A stretch of 64,000 nt of DNA from an uncultured bacterium (GTDB lineage Bacteria; Cyanobacteriota; Vampirovibrionia; Gastranaerophilales; Gastranaerophilaceae), in the NCBI GenBank assembly GCA_902475545.1, contig CABRZP010000005.1:60549-124548 (forward strand). Direction: 5' to 3'. Made by a program: the position numbers and the translations under genes. Below are positions 16,623-23,691 of the stretch, one piece after another; the first letter of the stretch is position 1, and each line of letters starts with the position of its first letter. The notes under the pieces are model-generated. The model was not told the origin of the DNA, did no database searches, and saw nothing but the letters and a program-made list of their open reading frames with translations.

Positions 16623-17955
16623 TTTCTACCTCGAATAATCTTTCCCAGGGGTAAGTGTATCTGACATTTATCTCTGTATCTAAAACTGTGTTGATAACTT
16701 TTTCATACTCTTGCATTTTATCACAAAGTTCTTTTGTATTTGGTTCTTGTAATAATTGACGAATATTTGCCTGATAAGCCCAATCATCTAAAAATCTTGT
16801 AATTTGTAATCTTTTAAATGCAGAAGAATTATATTTTTGGGCAAGGTATTTAATTTTTGCCCCGCAAATAAGACTTCCTAAACTATTTGCTGATGTATTC
16901 CATGCTGAATATCCACAAAAATATTTATCATCAATTTTATTTTTCAATAATTCTTTTACAAAATTATTATCTGCTCCGTTTGCAAATCGAACATCTGCTA
17001 TCATATATGGTTTATCAGGAGTGCAAAAAGTTTTTGAAAACCCTTCCGTATTTACTCCCATAACAATTTCACCTTGTTTGTCACGGAAATTATTAATATA
17101 TAAAATAATATCAGCTTTATCCGGTTCTGAAACAGATACAGCATCAGCAAGTTCTATTTGTCCAAGAACTGATTTTTCTATAGAAATATCTTCATAATTA
17201 GATATTAAATCTTTTTGATTTGGCTCTAAAAATATAGGACAAATTTTAAATTCTCCTCTTACTGCACGGGAAAGAAGACTTAGCGGAATTTCATCGGCTC
17301 CGGTTTTGGTAAATCCGCCCATTTGTTCAAGCATTTTTGCTTCTTGAACATTGAAGCCATATTCAGCACAATCATCTTTTGAAAAAATCAGGGTGTCAAA
17401 TAATCCTTCTTTTTGCCATTCAAGATAAATTTTATTTATTTCGAAATTACGTTTACGGGTTTCAAGATAATCATCAAGAATATCTGAAGGAATAATATTT
17501 GTTATGCAGCTTTCGCAGCCTAATTTATGGGTTTGATAGGAATAATCAAAAATTTTTTTACCCCATTTTGACCAGTATTCTTTTTCTTCTTCATTATAAT
17601 TATTGTTAGAAATTCTCATAATGCTTGAGAATGCATATATTTTACAATTTTTTTCTAAAAGGATATTTTTTAAAGTTTCAATTCTTGATTTAATTTCGTC
17701 AAAAGTTTCAGGACATCTTCTGGAGGGAATCAAACCTCCGTAGGCAAGTGTATCTAACGATAAAATTATTGCATCAAGTTTAGGCAAAGATTTTAACCAC
17801 TCGAAGAGTTTTTCAATATTAGCATATTTTTTTAAATCGCCTAACAGCGTTCTTTCCGGAATAAAAAATTCAATATTCTCGTCTATTTCTGCAATAATCT
17901 TAGGCAGCGTATAACATACAGGTCTATTATCTATTGGTACAAATCCTATTTTCAT
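16609..17955 (-). CDS. DUF4127 family protein
   Basis: The 448-aa product begins MKIGFVPIDNRPVCYTLP, the diagnostic N-terminus of DUF4127 (PxDxRPxxY), and continues with AIILSLDTLAYGGLIPSR, the second conserved block, and ADVRFANGADN and GYSAWNTSANSLG near the end. These motifs resemble a metal-dependent enzyme fold, but the family has no established reaction. No signal peptide. It heads a two-gene operon with mntP (14-bp overlap). Its pairing with a metal exporter is an observation, not evidence of function. The start is divergent from menG, 47 bp apart. Confidence 0.85.
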   Translation of the reverse strand: MKIGFVPIDNRPVCYTLPKIIAEIDENIEFFIPERTLLGDLKKYANIEKLFEWLKSLPKLDAIILSLDTLAYGGLIPSRRCPETFDEIKSRIETLKNILLEKNCKIYAFSSIMRISNNNYNEEEKEYWSKWGKKIFDYSYQTHKLGCESCITNIIPSDILDDYLETRKRNFEINKIYLEWQKEGLFDTLIFSKDDCAEYGFNVQEAKMLEQMGGFTKTGADEIPLSLLSRAVRGEFKICPIFLEPNQKDLISNYEDISIEKSVLGQIELADAVSVSEPDKADIILYINNFRDKQGEIVMGVNTEGFSKTFCTPDKPYMIADVRFANGADNNFVKELLKNKIDDKYFCGYSAWNTSANSLGSLICGAKIKYLAQKYNSSAFKRLQITRFLDDWAYQANIRQLLQEPNTKELCDKMQEYEKVINTVLDTEINVRYTYPWERLFEVEIELN

Positions 17956-18002
17956 AATATAATTGTAGTCTAAATTTCAATTTAGGCAAAGGAGTTTACA
18001 TT

Positions 18003-18671
18003 ATGGAATGTGATAAAAATCCTCAAAAGATAAAGTTGATGTTCGATGAAATTTCTGCATACTATGATTTTATGAATAATTTTATTTCTTTAGGGACGCA
18101 TTATTTATTAAAATTTTTGGCAATAAAAGAGCTTAATATAAAGCCGAGAACTATGATTTTAGATTTATGCTGCGGAACAGGTGATTTTACAAAAATTGTA
18201 TCTAAATTTTATCCGAGGGCAAAAATTATTGGTTTGGATTTTTCAGATAAAATGTTGAAATTAGCCAAAAAGAAAAATCCGGAAGGTGTTTTTATTAATG
18301 GAGATTGTACAAGCCTGCCTTTTGGAGATGAAGAGTTTGATTATGTAACAATGGGTTTTGGTTTGAGAAATATTCAAGATAGGCAAAAGGCTTTGTGTGA
18401 AGTCTATAGGGTTTTGAATAAAGGTGGAAAGTTTTTACATTTAGATTTTGGGATGCATAATAATACCGGTAAAATTTTTAACATAATTGTTCCGATTATG
18501 GTAAGAATTTTTAAAGGTAATTTTAAGCATTATGAATATTTATTAGCTTCTAAGGATTCTTTTCCTGAACCGGAGGCTTTATGTAAAGAGTTTGAAACCG
18601 CAGGATTTAAGTATGTTAAAAGCTGCGGTTATCTGTTTAATTCAATTTCTGTTTTGATTGTGGAAAAATAG
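18003..18671 (+). CDS. menG: Demethylmenaquinone methyltransferase (UbiE/MenG family)
   Basis: SAM-dependent C-methyltransferase of 222 aa, the last step of menaquinone synthesis. The SAM-binding motif I ILDLCCGTGDF is at about residues 49-59, followed by GLDFSDKMLKLAKKK, GDCTSLPFGDEEFDYVTMGFGLRN and a post-motif LHLDFG. The N-terminal MFDEISAYYDFMNNFISLG is characteristic of UbiE/MenG. AAAGGAG precedes the ATG. The gene is monocistronic, divergent from the DUF4127 operon and convergent with the dehydrogenase. Menaquinone use would fit the VKOR-DsbA protein (quinone reducer) and the FixC-type ETF-quinone oxidoreductase in this window (inference). Confidence 0.88.
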   Translation: MECDKNPQKIKLMFDEISAYYDFMNNFISLGTHYLLKFLAIKELNIKPRTMILDLCCGTGDFTKIVSKFYPRAKIIGLDFSDKMLKLAKKKNPEGVFINGDCTSLPFGDEEFDYVTMGFGLRNIQDRQKALCEVYRVLNKGGKFLHLDFGMHNNTGKIFNIIVPIMVRIFKGNFKHYEYLLASKDSFPEPEALCKEFETAGFKYVKSCGYLFNSISVLIVEK

Positions 18672-18676
18672 ACGGG

Positions 18677-19702
18677 TTAGAATACTCTGAATTTATTTCC
18701 GCCGCATAGAAAATCACTTAATCCTTCGAAACTTTTTTCAAGAATGTAATCAACTGATTCTTGTGTATCATAAGCCATGTGTGGGGTGATAATAACGTTA
18801 GGTAATTTGTTAAGTTCCTGTACAGTTTTTGATTCTTCAAGACACATAAGAGAACTTCGTTCTATTTGTTTTACGTGTTCTAAGCAATTTGGATCTATGC
18901 ATGCTACAACATCAAGTGCAGCTCCGTTGATTTTTCCGTTTTTAATGTATTTTAAAAGTTCTTCAAGATTTACCAGTTCTCCTCGGGATACATTTATAAA
19001 ATAGGAATTGTTTTTCATCTTTTTTAATTGATTGCCTGAAATCATGTGATAATTATCTTTATTAAAAGGTGTATGTAATGAAATAATATCAGAGTTTTCT
19101 AAAACTTTATCCAGTTCAAGATATTCAACATTGTATTTTTGTTCAAGTTCTTTTTTAGGGAATGGGTCGTAGGCGAGAATTTTCATGTCAAAGCCATGTG
19201 CAATAGCACACACTCCTGCTCCAATAGCACCTGTGCCAATAATTCCGAGAGTTAAAGTATTAATATCTCGTCCGGTGTAATTTTTTTGAATACAAGCTCC
19301 GCTTTTGATTGCCTGTATTGCAGGAAATAATTGTCTTATTAGTGCAAGAATTAATGTAAAAGTGAATTGGGCTACAGAAGTATTTCCATATTTTTCGACA
19401 TTTATCAAAGCAATATTATTTTGTGTGCAAGGTTCAACCATAATATGGTCATATCCGGTTGAGCGTGTAGCTATGATTCGTAAATTTTTAAATTTTGCCA
19501 GAACTTTGTCGGTAATATCAGAGGTTATGAAAATACTTATAATTGTTGTGTTATCTAAGTCTTCTTTCGATAGGTTATTTACTGTTTCTTCATTAAGACT
19601 TTCTGTGAAAAATTTTATATCAAATTTATCAAGATTTTTATTTTTTTCAAAGAATGGTTTTTCTGATTCTCTTAAGTCAAAAAATAACATTTTGCAAGAC
19701 AT
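18677..19702 (-). CDS. ldhA: D-2-hydroxyacid dehydrogenase, probably D-lactate dehydrogenase
   Basis: NAD-dependent cytoplasmic oxidoreductase of 341 aa. The Rossmann motif GIIGTGAIGAGVCAIA lies mid-protein, followed by the acidic residue in LAYDPFP that selects NAD. INVSRGELVN and the downstream HMAYDTQESV, with the catalytic His in ITPHMA, fit the D-LDH/VanH branch of the family. The annotated frame is open to 19828, but the ATG at 19702 with AAGGAG in front gives the normal length and N-terminus. Likely role: reducing pyruvate to D-lactate in fermentation. Other 2-hydroxyacids cannot be excluded. It is convergent with menG (5-bp gap) and has no clear own terminator. Confidence 0.85.
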   Translation of the reverse strand: MSCKMLFFDLRESEKPFFEKNKNLDKFDIKFFTESLNEETVNNLSKEDLDNTTIISIFITSDITDKVLAKFKNLRIIATRSTGYDHIMVEPCTQNNIALINVEKYGNTSVAQFTFTLILALIRQLFPAIQAIKSGACIQKNYTGRDINTLTLGIIGTGAIGAGVCAIAHGFDMKILAYDPFPKKELEQKYNVEYLELDKVLENSDIISLHTPFNKDNYHMISGNQLKKMKNNSYFINVSRGELVNLEELLKYIKNGKINGAALDVVACIDPNCLEHVKQIERSSLMCLEESKTVQELNKLPNVIITPHMAYDTQESVDYILEKSFEGLSDFLCGGNKFRVF

Positions 19703-19856
19703 GATTGTTTCTCCTTGTTTTATGTAACTATTATTTTTTTTCAATGTTAAAAATCTATTGTACAAAGGTATAGGGTTCTGTTCCGGAAAGATTAACCAAA
19801 CCTCTAATGTTAACAGGGACAAAAACATTTATCTTTAAATAGAAAGGAGTTAATAC

Positions 19857-20342
19857 ATGAATCACGATTTAATTGTGCGAGAACCTGAGTTATATTTTGA
19901 TAGTATACATCAGGAATTAGATAATTTTTTAAGAGATACTTTTTTTACCCATTCTTTTGGTCATCCTTTAAACATAATTAAAAATTCTATAATGCGTCCT
20001 GCGGTAGAAGTTGTACAGAATAAAGAAAATTACAAAGTTAGAGTACAGCTTCCGGGTGTTAAAAAGGATGATATCGAGGTTGAACTTGATAACGACTTTA
20101 TGACAATTACTGCTGTTACTCAAGAAGAAAAAGAAGAAAAACAAGAAACAGAACATAATGCAAGATACCACACTTCAGAATTCCGTTATGGTAAATATCA
20201 GAGAACCATATCTTTTGATCAGCCCATAAAAACCGAAGAAGCAAAAGCTAAATATAAAGACGGGGTTTTATGTATTACTATTCCAAAACAGAATATAGAA
20301 GCGACAAAACCTAAAAAGTTAACTATTGAAACAAAAGAATAA
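19857..20342 (+). CDS. Small heat-shock protein, Hsp20/alpha-crystallin family
   Basis: ATP-independent holdase chaperone, 161 aa. The alpha-crystallin domain spans about residues 45-145: PAVEVVQNKENYKVRVQLPGVKKD, with the A-x-x-x-n-G-v-L motif present as AKYKDGVLCITIPK. The C-terminal IxI/V-type anchor is weak (PKKLTIETKE). AAAGGAG precedes the ATG. The gene is followed closely by a candidate RNA ending in a strong terminator (20502), so its mRNA may run into that region. Heat-induced control is expected, but no CIRCE or ROSE element was recognised. Confidence 0.9.
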   Translation: MNHDLIVREPELYFDSIHQELDNFLRDTFFTHSFGHPLNIIKNSIMRPAVEVVQNKENYKVRVQLPGVKKDDIEVELDNDFMTITAVTQEEKEEKQETEHNARYHTSEFRYGKYQRTISFDQPIKTEEAKAKYKDGVLCITIPKQNIEATKPKKLTIETKE

Positions 20343-20344
20343 GT

Positions 20345-20502
20345 TTTTGTATCCTATAAGCCGAGTTTACCTGCGACGTGGCAGGCATGCAATAGTGCGG
20401 CTGGATATGAAACGGTTGTTTTGCCGGGGAGCATGAACCGGTGAGTGCGACAACCGATAACAGAAACTACAGACTGTGATTTGATACGGTCTGTAGTTTT
20501 TT
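20345..20502 (+). ncRNA. Candidate structured RNA between hsp20 and the hpf locus
   Basis: A GC-richer island in an AT-rich genome. Helices: AGCCG/CGGCT (20359-20363 with 20398-20402) enclosing CCTGC/GCAGG (20370-20374 with 20381-20385); CGGTTGT/ACAACCG (20413-20419 with 20450-20456) enclosing CCGG/CCGG (20424-20427 with 20438-20441); then the terminator at 20464-20502. No ORF. A two-domain fold plus a terminator fits a discrete small RNA or a 3-prime UTR of hsp20. It lies two genes upstream of hpf (raiA). The raiA-motif RNA of Bacillota and Actinomycetota is named for a similar position, but I cannot confirm a sequence match. The 5-prime end is uncertain. Confidence 0.55.
20464..20502 (+). 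terminator. Strong intrinsic terminator
   Basis: AAACTACAGAC at 20464-20474 pairs perfectly with GTCTGTAGTTT at 20489-20499, followed by T to 20502. It terminates hsp20 and/or the candidate RNA. Confidence 0.9.
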
Positions 20503-20583
20503 AATGTTATTAGTCAGATGTATATAATCATTTAGACTATATTTAAAATATTTTACAAATCTTAATGCGATTTGAAATCATGT

Positions 20584-20649
20584 AAAACCATGTCTAGTCA
20601 TGGGTTAGACGGGTTAGGGAATCTGTATACCATGTCAGTACATGGTTTT
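20584..20649. repeat. Nested, mutually exclusive inverted repeats upstream of the hpf locus
   Basis: AAAACCATGT (20584-20593) is exactly complementary to ACATGGTTTT (20640-20649). The same right arm can instead pair locally with ACCATGT at 20629-20635 around a 4-nt loop CAGT. GTCTA/TAGAC forms a further hairpin inside the first (about 20592-20610). A 7-bp hairpin GTTGTTA/TAACAAC follows further on (about 20697-20720). Confidence 0.6.
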
Positions 20650-20732
20650 AGGGGGTAGTTGACTCCGGAAATGTAGGCTATAATTCAAGTATAGCTTGTT
20701 GTTACAAAACTTCATAACAACATGTTCCGCCC

Positions 20733-20760
20733 TTGAAAAAAAACTCTTATTTTCTATAAT
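20733..20760 (+). promoter_or_regulatory. Sigma-70-type promoter for the small Cys-rich gene
   Basis: TTGAAA at 20733-20738 and a consensus TATAAT at 20755-20760 with a 16-bp spacer. Transcription would start near 20767, leaving a leader of about 100 nt that contains an 8-bp inverted repeat (ATCGATAT / ATATCGAT). An extra TATAAT at 20679-20684 has no good -35 box. Confidence 0.6.
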
Positions 20761-20868
20761 GGGTATATGAAGTTGAAAGTCATTGATATGACGGCTTTAG
20801 GGGAGATATATCGATATATTTAATTTGGGATATCGATTTGTTAATCAGATAAGTGGAGATTATATAAA

Positions 20869-21090
20869 TTGTTTAGAAGTAGGGATATGGGAAGAGCAGT
20901 TGCAGTAAGAAGATGGACGACGACTGCACTCGAATGTTATAAAAGAGGCTGTAATTGTGAAGGTTGTTTTTATAGAGACTTCTTTAGCGGTTCATCTCAA
21001 AAATGTCAAATGAAAGCATCTGTTTTAGAATTAGTTAGAGTTATTGGTACTCCGGATGTAGAATTACCTCAATTTTTAGCAGATGAATAA
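20869..21090 (+). CDS. Small conserved-looking Cys-rich protein (73 aa), TTG start
   Basis: No functional assignment. The N-terminal half (RSRDMGRAVAVRRWTT) is basic, the middle carries a tight Cys cluster CYKRGCNCEGC (four Cys) plus one more Cys (KCQM) 14 residues on, and the C-terminal half is a helix (ASVLELVRVIG). The clustered Cys could bind a metal. The RRWTTTALECYKRG region could be a short DNA-binding helix-turn-helix. The start is TTG at 20869 with GTGGAG in front; an internal ATG at 20887 has no ribosome site. It lies behind a good promoter and 72 bp before hpf, suggesting linked roles in growth-state control (inference). Confidence 0.7.
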   Translation: MFRSRDMGRAVAVRRWTTTALECYKRGCNCEGCFYRDFFSGSSQKCQMKASVLELVRVIGTPDVELPQFLADE

Positions 21091-21101
21091 GCAATTTACC
21101 C

Positions 21102-21130
21102 TTTAAAAATTATTAAATCTGTGTTATACT
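21102..21130 (+). promoter_or_regulatory. Probable promoter of hpf
   Basis: TTTAAA at 21102-21107 and TATACT at 21125-21130 with a 17-bp spacer, about 33 bp ahead of the hpf ATG. It would give a short leader starting with ACAAAGCAGTATTG. Confidence 0.5.
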
Positions 21131-21162
21131 GACAAAGCAGTATTGAAAATTGGAGGTTTTAA

Positions 21163-21543
21163 ATGCACATTCATGTAAACGGTAGAAACATTGAGATTAC
21201 AGAAGCTATTAAAGCGTATGTTAAAGAAAAAATTGGTAAAGTAGCTACACGTTATGACCAAATTCAAGGTATTGACGTTGTTTTATCTGTAATTAAAAAT
21301 CCTTCAGCTGAAGGTAAACACATTGCTGAAGTTTCTTGCAAAATGAGCACAGGTGTTATTCGTTGTGAAGAAGCTGCTGAATCTATGTATGCAAGTATTG
21401 ACCTTTTAGCTGACAAGCTTGCAAGACAAATTACTAAGTTTAAAGATAAAAACATTTCTTCTGACAAAGCATCTATCAGAACTGAAGTTCAAGCTGAAGA
21501 TGAAGTTGAAGAAGTTGCAGAAGTAAAGGCAATGGAAGACTAA
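21163..21543 (+). CDS. hpf: Ribosome hibernation factor, HPF/RaiA (YfiA) family
   Basis: Binds the 30S decoding region and inactivates ribosomes in slow growth. The 126-aa product starts MHIHVNGRNIEITEAIKAYV, typical of the S30AE domain (beta strand, then an alpha-helix ending KEKIGKVATRY), with the second helix SMYASIDLLADKLARQITKFKDK at about residues 76-98. The C-terminal tail is acidic (EDEVEEVAEVKAMED), and the second dimerisation domain of long HPF is absent, so this is the short form. GGAGG precedes the ATG. It has its own predicted promoter and a strong terminator, and lies just after the small Cys-rich gene. Confidence 0.9.
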   Translation: MHIHVNGRNIEITEAIKAYVKEKIGKVATRYDQIQGIDVVLSVIKNPSAEGKHIAEVSCKMSTGVIRCEEAAESMYASIDLLADKLARQITKFKDKNISSDKASIRTEVQAEDEVEEVAEVKAMED

Positions 21544-21561
21544 TTCTTACAAGATTATAAG

Positions 21562-21595
21562 AAAAACGGAACACCGATTGGTGTTCCGTTTTTTA
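21562..21595. terminator. Terminator between hpf and the ACT gene
   Basis: AAAACGGAACACC at 21563-21575 pairs with GGTGTTCCGTTTT at 21580-21592, loop GATT, with more T after. It lies between convergent genes and can serve both strands. Confidence 0.9.
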
Positions 21596-21621
21596 TTAAT
21601 TTAATTATAAAAATATTTATA

Positions 21622-21897
21622 CTAAATTTTGTGCATATTATCTACAATTTCTTTTTTTTGAACCCAAATTTCCATTCCCATTCCTTCTCCGCATTTTGTA
21701 AGAGATTCTTTGATTTCTTTAAATGAATATTGGGATTTTGATATATTGCATAACATAAACATTACAAAGTGTCCCTGCATTAATGTTTGTTTGATATCTT
21801 CGATATTAACAGTTAATTCTGCTAATTTTGCAGTTACTTTAGCAACAATACCAACATTATCTACACCGTATACAGTAACAATTATTTGATCTGACAT
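21622..21897 (-). CDS. ACT-domain protein (UPF0237-like)
   Basis: A 91-aa protein consisting of a single ACT domain: VTVYGVDNVGIVAKVTAKLAEL with the Gly and the following helix that bind small ligands, usually amino acids. GMGMEIWVQKKEI closes the fold. This size and wording match the UPF0237 stand-alone ACT family. It starts at an ATG that shares one base with the symporter stop (TAATG) behind GGAGGAAG, so it is translated with the upstream AGCS symporter. A role as amino-acid sensor of that transporter's substrate is plausible but unproven. Confidence 0.88.
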   Translation of the reverse strand: MSDQIIVTVYGVDNVGIVAKVTAKLAELTVNIEDIKQTLMQGHFVMFMLCNISKSQYSFKEIKESLTKCGEGMGMEIWVQKKEIVDNMHKI

Positions 21898-23459
21898 TAT
21901 TCTTCCTCCTTAACAGCTTCTACTGTTTCAGATACTGCAGGAACTGTTTCTGCTTCTCTAAATATAAGTTTGCCAATATTATGTTTTAGGCAGTATGCTT
22001 TTAAATCTTTCAAGATTTCCGGAGCAAGAATGTATAGTACGATAATGTTTGGAACACACATCGCAATCATCATTGCATCAGTAATATTAATAACAGATTC
22101 AACATTCATAACAGAACCTATTACAATAAATACGCAATATAATATATTAAATGTTAAAACTCTTTTCTTACCTTCACCTAATAGGAATGTCCACGCTTTT
22201 TGTCCGTAATATGCCCAAGAAATTAATGTTGATAATGCAAACAAGATTGCAATTATAGATAAGATAATCGGGAAGAATGGAATAACTGATTGGAATGCGT
22301 TAGATGCAAGTTCAATACCTGAAATTTTTCCGATTTGAGTATTATTAAGAACACCTGAGAATATAATTGCAAAAGATGTAAATAAGCATAAGATACCGGT
22401 TAAGAATGTTTCTAATAAAGCTACAAAACCTTGAGACACAGCTTCTTTAGTTTGTGCGGTTGCATAAACGATAGCAGCTGCACCTGTACCAGCTTCATTT
22501 GACTGAACTGAACGTCTTAAACCAATGATAATTGTACCAAATACCCCTCCGGCAACAGCAGTCGGATGGAATGCTTCTTTTAATATTAATAAAATAGCAC
22601 TTGGAATATTAGCAAAATTTGCACATATAACAACAAGACCTGAAACAATATACATTACACACATTGTTGGTACAAGAATTGTTGTAACTTTAGCTATACT
22701 TTTAATACCGCCGACAATAACCATACCGATTAATATTGCTACAATTAGACCAAAAATCCATGTATATCCATGAAGGAAGCTGTTAGCTCCGCCTGTTATA
22801 AATACTAATTGGTGTGCAGATTGGTTGATTTGAATCATATTACCACCGGTAATACCGCCACCAATACAAAGAATTGCAAATATGACAGACAAAGGTTGTC
22901 CTAACCAACGCATATTTTTTCTGGTTAATCCGTGTGCGATATAGTGCATTGGACCACCTGATATAGAACCATCAGTATTAAATCTTCTATATTTAACAGC
23001 AAGAGTTGCTTCAACGAATTTAATAGACATACCCAGAAGAGCTCCGGCAAAAATCCAAAAAGCTGCACCAGGACCACCAATTGAGATAGAAATAGCTACA
23101 CCTGCAATACTTCCTATACCAATTGTCCCGGAAAGAGCGGTTGCTAGTGCTTGGAATGATGAAACTTCACCACTGCCGTCTTTATTATCAGATGGTTTTG
23201 CAATAATATCAATTGCATGTTTCAAGCCCCAAATAGAAATTCCTCTATAATATATTGTAAAGAAAATACCAGCAATTAGTATCCAGAAGATAATAAGTGG
23301 AACTTTGGAACCTGAAATTGAAATTGGAAAGAATATCAGGTTTGCAACAAAGTCAGATATCGGTGCAATATGTTTATCCATAAAAGCATCAATATTAACA
23401 GCATTTGCAGCCTGAATACTGCTTAAAAATAACATTAAAAAAGTCATCAATTTTTTCAT
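21897..23459 (-). CDS. Sodium:alanine/glycine symporter (AGCS family)
   Basis: An inner-membrane carrier of 520 aa with about ten hydrophobic helices that imports alanine or glycine with Na+. Family motifs are visible: FQALATALSGTIGIGSIAGVA near residue 105, GAAFWIFAGALLGMSIKFVE, and SNEAGTGAAAIVYATAQT further on. The C-terminal tail is soluble and Glu-rich. The N-terminal hydrophobic stretch resembles a cleavable signal but probably acts as the first segment. It heads a pair with the ACT protein. The 5-prime region on the minus strand has TTGTTC and TATAAT with an 18-bp spacer (about 23530-23560). No glycine riboswitch was recognised in the short leader. Confidence 0.9.
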   Translation of the reverse strand: MKKLMTFLMLFLSSIQAANAVNIDAFMDKHIAPISDFVANLIFFPISISGSKVPLIIFWILIAGIFFTIYYRGISIWGLKHAIDIIAKPSDNKDGSGEVSSFQALATALSGTIGIGSIAGVAISISIGGPGAAFWIFAGALLGMSIKFVEATLAVKYRRFNTDGSISGGPMHYIAHGLTRKNMRWLGQPLSVIFAILCIGGGITGGNMIQINQSAHQLVFITGGANSFLHGYTWIFGLIVAILIGMVIVGGIKSIAKVTTILVPTMCVMYIVSGLVVICANFANIPSAILLILKEAFHPTAVAGGVFGTIIIGLRRSVQSNEAGTGAAAIVYATAQTKEAVSQGFVALLETFLTGILCLFTSFAIIFSGVLNNTQIGKISGIELASNAFQSVIPFFPIILSIIAILFALSTLISWAYYGQKAWTFLLGEGKKRVLTFNILYCVFIVIGSVMNVESVINITDAMMIAMCVPNIIVLYILAPEILKDLKAYCLKHNIGKLIFREAETVPAVSETVEAVKEEE

Positions 23460-23691
23460 TTTTTATTTATTCCTTTCCTGATTCCAGATAGGTTAAGTTC
23501 CCTAATAGGGGTAAATCCAACCACAATTACTAATATTATAGCAAAAACATTTTTATATGAACAAAGCTGAAAATAATTTGTTACACTTCTTTTTAAATGA
23601 TTGTAAACATTTGTAACAAGTCTAAGAACATGTGAAATTAAGGGTTTTGACATGTTTTTATATATTCAAGAGTACAAAATGAGAGAGCGAT

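Noticed and set aside
23456..23653. 65-aa ORF upstream of the AGCS symporter on the minus strand
   Set aside because: It covers the probable promoter and leader of the symporter and its reading matches nothing.
23460..23691. Glycine riboswitch upstream of the AGCS symporter
   Set aside because: Only a weak CCCTATTAGGG hairpin was seen; no tandem aptamer-like sequence fits.
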